Source of the DNA: Bacillota bacterium
Lineage (GTDB): Bacteria > Bacillota > Bacilli > Bacillales_B > DSM-18226
Reading direction: 5' to 3'
Length of the DNA: 5,856 nt
Assembly (NCBI GenBank): GCA_021821235.1
Contig: JAKACS010000234.1
Location: 1 to 5,856 of the forward strand
Shown piece after piece: positions 5,068 through 5,856 of the stretch. Position numbers and translations under genes: made by a program. Positions within the stretch are counted from its first letter, which is position 1. Every line of letters starts with the position of its first letter. The notes under the pieces are model-generated. The model did not search any database and was not told the DNA's origin. It saw nothing but the letters and a program-made list of their open reading frames with translations.

Positions 5068-5856
5068 ATGAGGCAAAGAAATATTCGTTTGAAAGAATAC
5101 ATTCAAGATGTGCTTAGTATTAAATGGATATTGGTAGGAGTAGTTTTCTATTTTTATGGTGTGTTGTTGAAAAACGATGTTGTCAAAGGTGCTTCTGAAA
5201 TGAGCATATCTTTCAATAATTGGGATATTACTTTACGAATGTTAAATGATATGTATCTGATCGTATTTTTTATTATTCCGGTTGTATTGTTTTTTTCAAC
5301 AAAGACTATTTTGGTAGATTTTGATTACCAAATTCTAATTCGTTTAGGATCATTTAAAAAGTGGGTATATAATTCTCTTAAGCAATTTTGGATGCAGGGA
5401 ACTCCTTTATTGTTCGTATGGATTTTTATGTCCTTATTTATGACAATCGGTTTTCCTTATTCATGGAACTGGAGTCAAGTTAGTGGGATAAAGCATTCAG
5501 CTACTCCTCTATATGAGCTAATAAATTTTTTTACTCCACTATCGGCTTTCTTATCTCAATGTGTTTTATTAATTTTGACCATTTCGTTATTGCACATAAT
5601 GTTAGCAACTGTATATGTATTAACTAAAAGTAAACACTTGTTACTGTCAATTAGTGGACTTGTTTTTTTGGGAGGAGTTTTAGGATTTAAGTTATTACCA
5701 AAGGAAATTGCTTTTTTATCTCCACCTACTTTTTTTTCACTTACAGCAGGAGTAAATACTTTCGGGTCACCAATTGTAAACTATCTCGTAATCTTGGGAA
5801 TCAGTACATTAAGTATATTACTTTTACAGATTTTGGACTTAGATAAAAAAACATAC
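5068..5856 (+). CDS. Second multi-pass membrane protein, probable ABC permease partner (3' end outside window)
   Basis: An ATG one base after the previous stop opens a frame that stays open for 263 codons to the window edge. It begins MRQRNIRLKEYIQDV and carries about six hydrophobic segments (near 19-35, 62-80, 111-130, 155-186, 189-209 and 236-255). A basic loop, RLGSFKKWVYNSLKQFW (92-108), lies between the second and third. The size and layout match the preceding permease, so a heteromeric permease pair is likely. The last visible residues (ILDLDKKTY) follow the sixth segment, so the gene probably ends soon after the window. No clear ribosome binding site precedes the ATG; translation is probably coupled to the upstream gene. 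An in-frame TGA at 5059 excludes an earlier start. I cannot name a specific family, and membrane roles other than ABC transport remain possible. Confidence 0.65.
   Translation, partial: MRQRNIRLKEYIQDVLSIKWILVGVVFYFYGVLLKNDVVKGASEMSISFNNWDITLRMLNDMYLIVFFIIPVVLFFSTKTILVDFDYQILIRLGSFKKWVYNSLKQFWMQGTPLLFVWIFMSLFMTIGFPYSWNWSQVSGIKHSATPLYELINFFTPLSAFLSQCVLLILTISLLHIMLATVYVLTKSKHLLLSISGLVFLGGVLGFKLLPKEIAFLSPPTFFSLTAGVNTFGSPIVNYLVILGISTLSILLLQILDLDKKTY

Noticed and set aside
1..5856. CRISPR array, tRNA or rRNA genes
   Set aside because: No regularly spaced repeats, cloverleaf-like segments or ribosomal RNA sequence were seen.

Overview
The window looks like the chromosome of a Bacillaceae member (Firmicutes). 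It shows strong GGAGG-type ribosome binding sites, TTG starts, and the yutJ-yuzD-yutI neighbourhood familiar from Bacillus subtilis. The organism is inferred from recognisable protein families; no search was run.

Positions 1-2085 form a conserved housekeeping block. It holds yutJ (+), an FAD/NAD(P)H oxidoreductase of the NADH-dehydrogenase-like family; yuzD (-), a small thioredoxin-fold protein with a CxxC; and yutI (+), a one-domain NifU-type Fe-S protein with a CxxC. yutJ and yuzD converge on one hairpin terminator, yuzD and yutI diverge from a short intergenic region, and a second hairpin follows yutI. Together they suggest redox and Fe-S work, each gene probably with its own transcript.

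Positions 2091-3009 look like decayed DNA. A minus-strand open frame keeps the PAS domain and the phospho-acceptor box of a DcuS/CitA-type sensor histidine kinase. It lacks the sensor, most membrane segments and the ATPase domain, and ends in an unrelated membrane tail. Upstream of it lies an unassigned segment with palindromes and a 64-codon minus-strand open frame (2608-2802), then an AT-rich gene-free stretch carrying the promoter of the next operon.

From 3010 to the window edge there is an AT-rich, tightly packed plus-strand operon, clearly lower in GC than yutJ. It has a PadR-type repressor (TTG start); an overlapping membrane protein with an N-terminal HAAS/permease-prefix-like domain; a 39-codon stub of a YtrA-like GntR regulator; an ABC-2-like permease (TTG start); and a second membrane protein that runs off the window. 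No ABC ATPase is visible, although the GntR stub and the permease pair are what one expects around one. The most economical reading is an ABC exporter or immunity-type operon that lost the body of its GntR gene and probably its ATPase, with PadR and the HAAS protein as the control unit. No clearly new system is demonstrated; the points most worth checking are the chimeric kinase remnant, the unassigned segment beside it and the missing ATPase.
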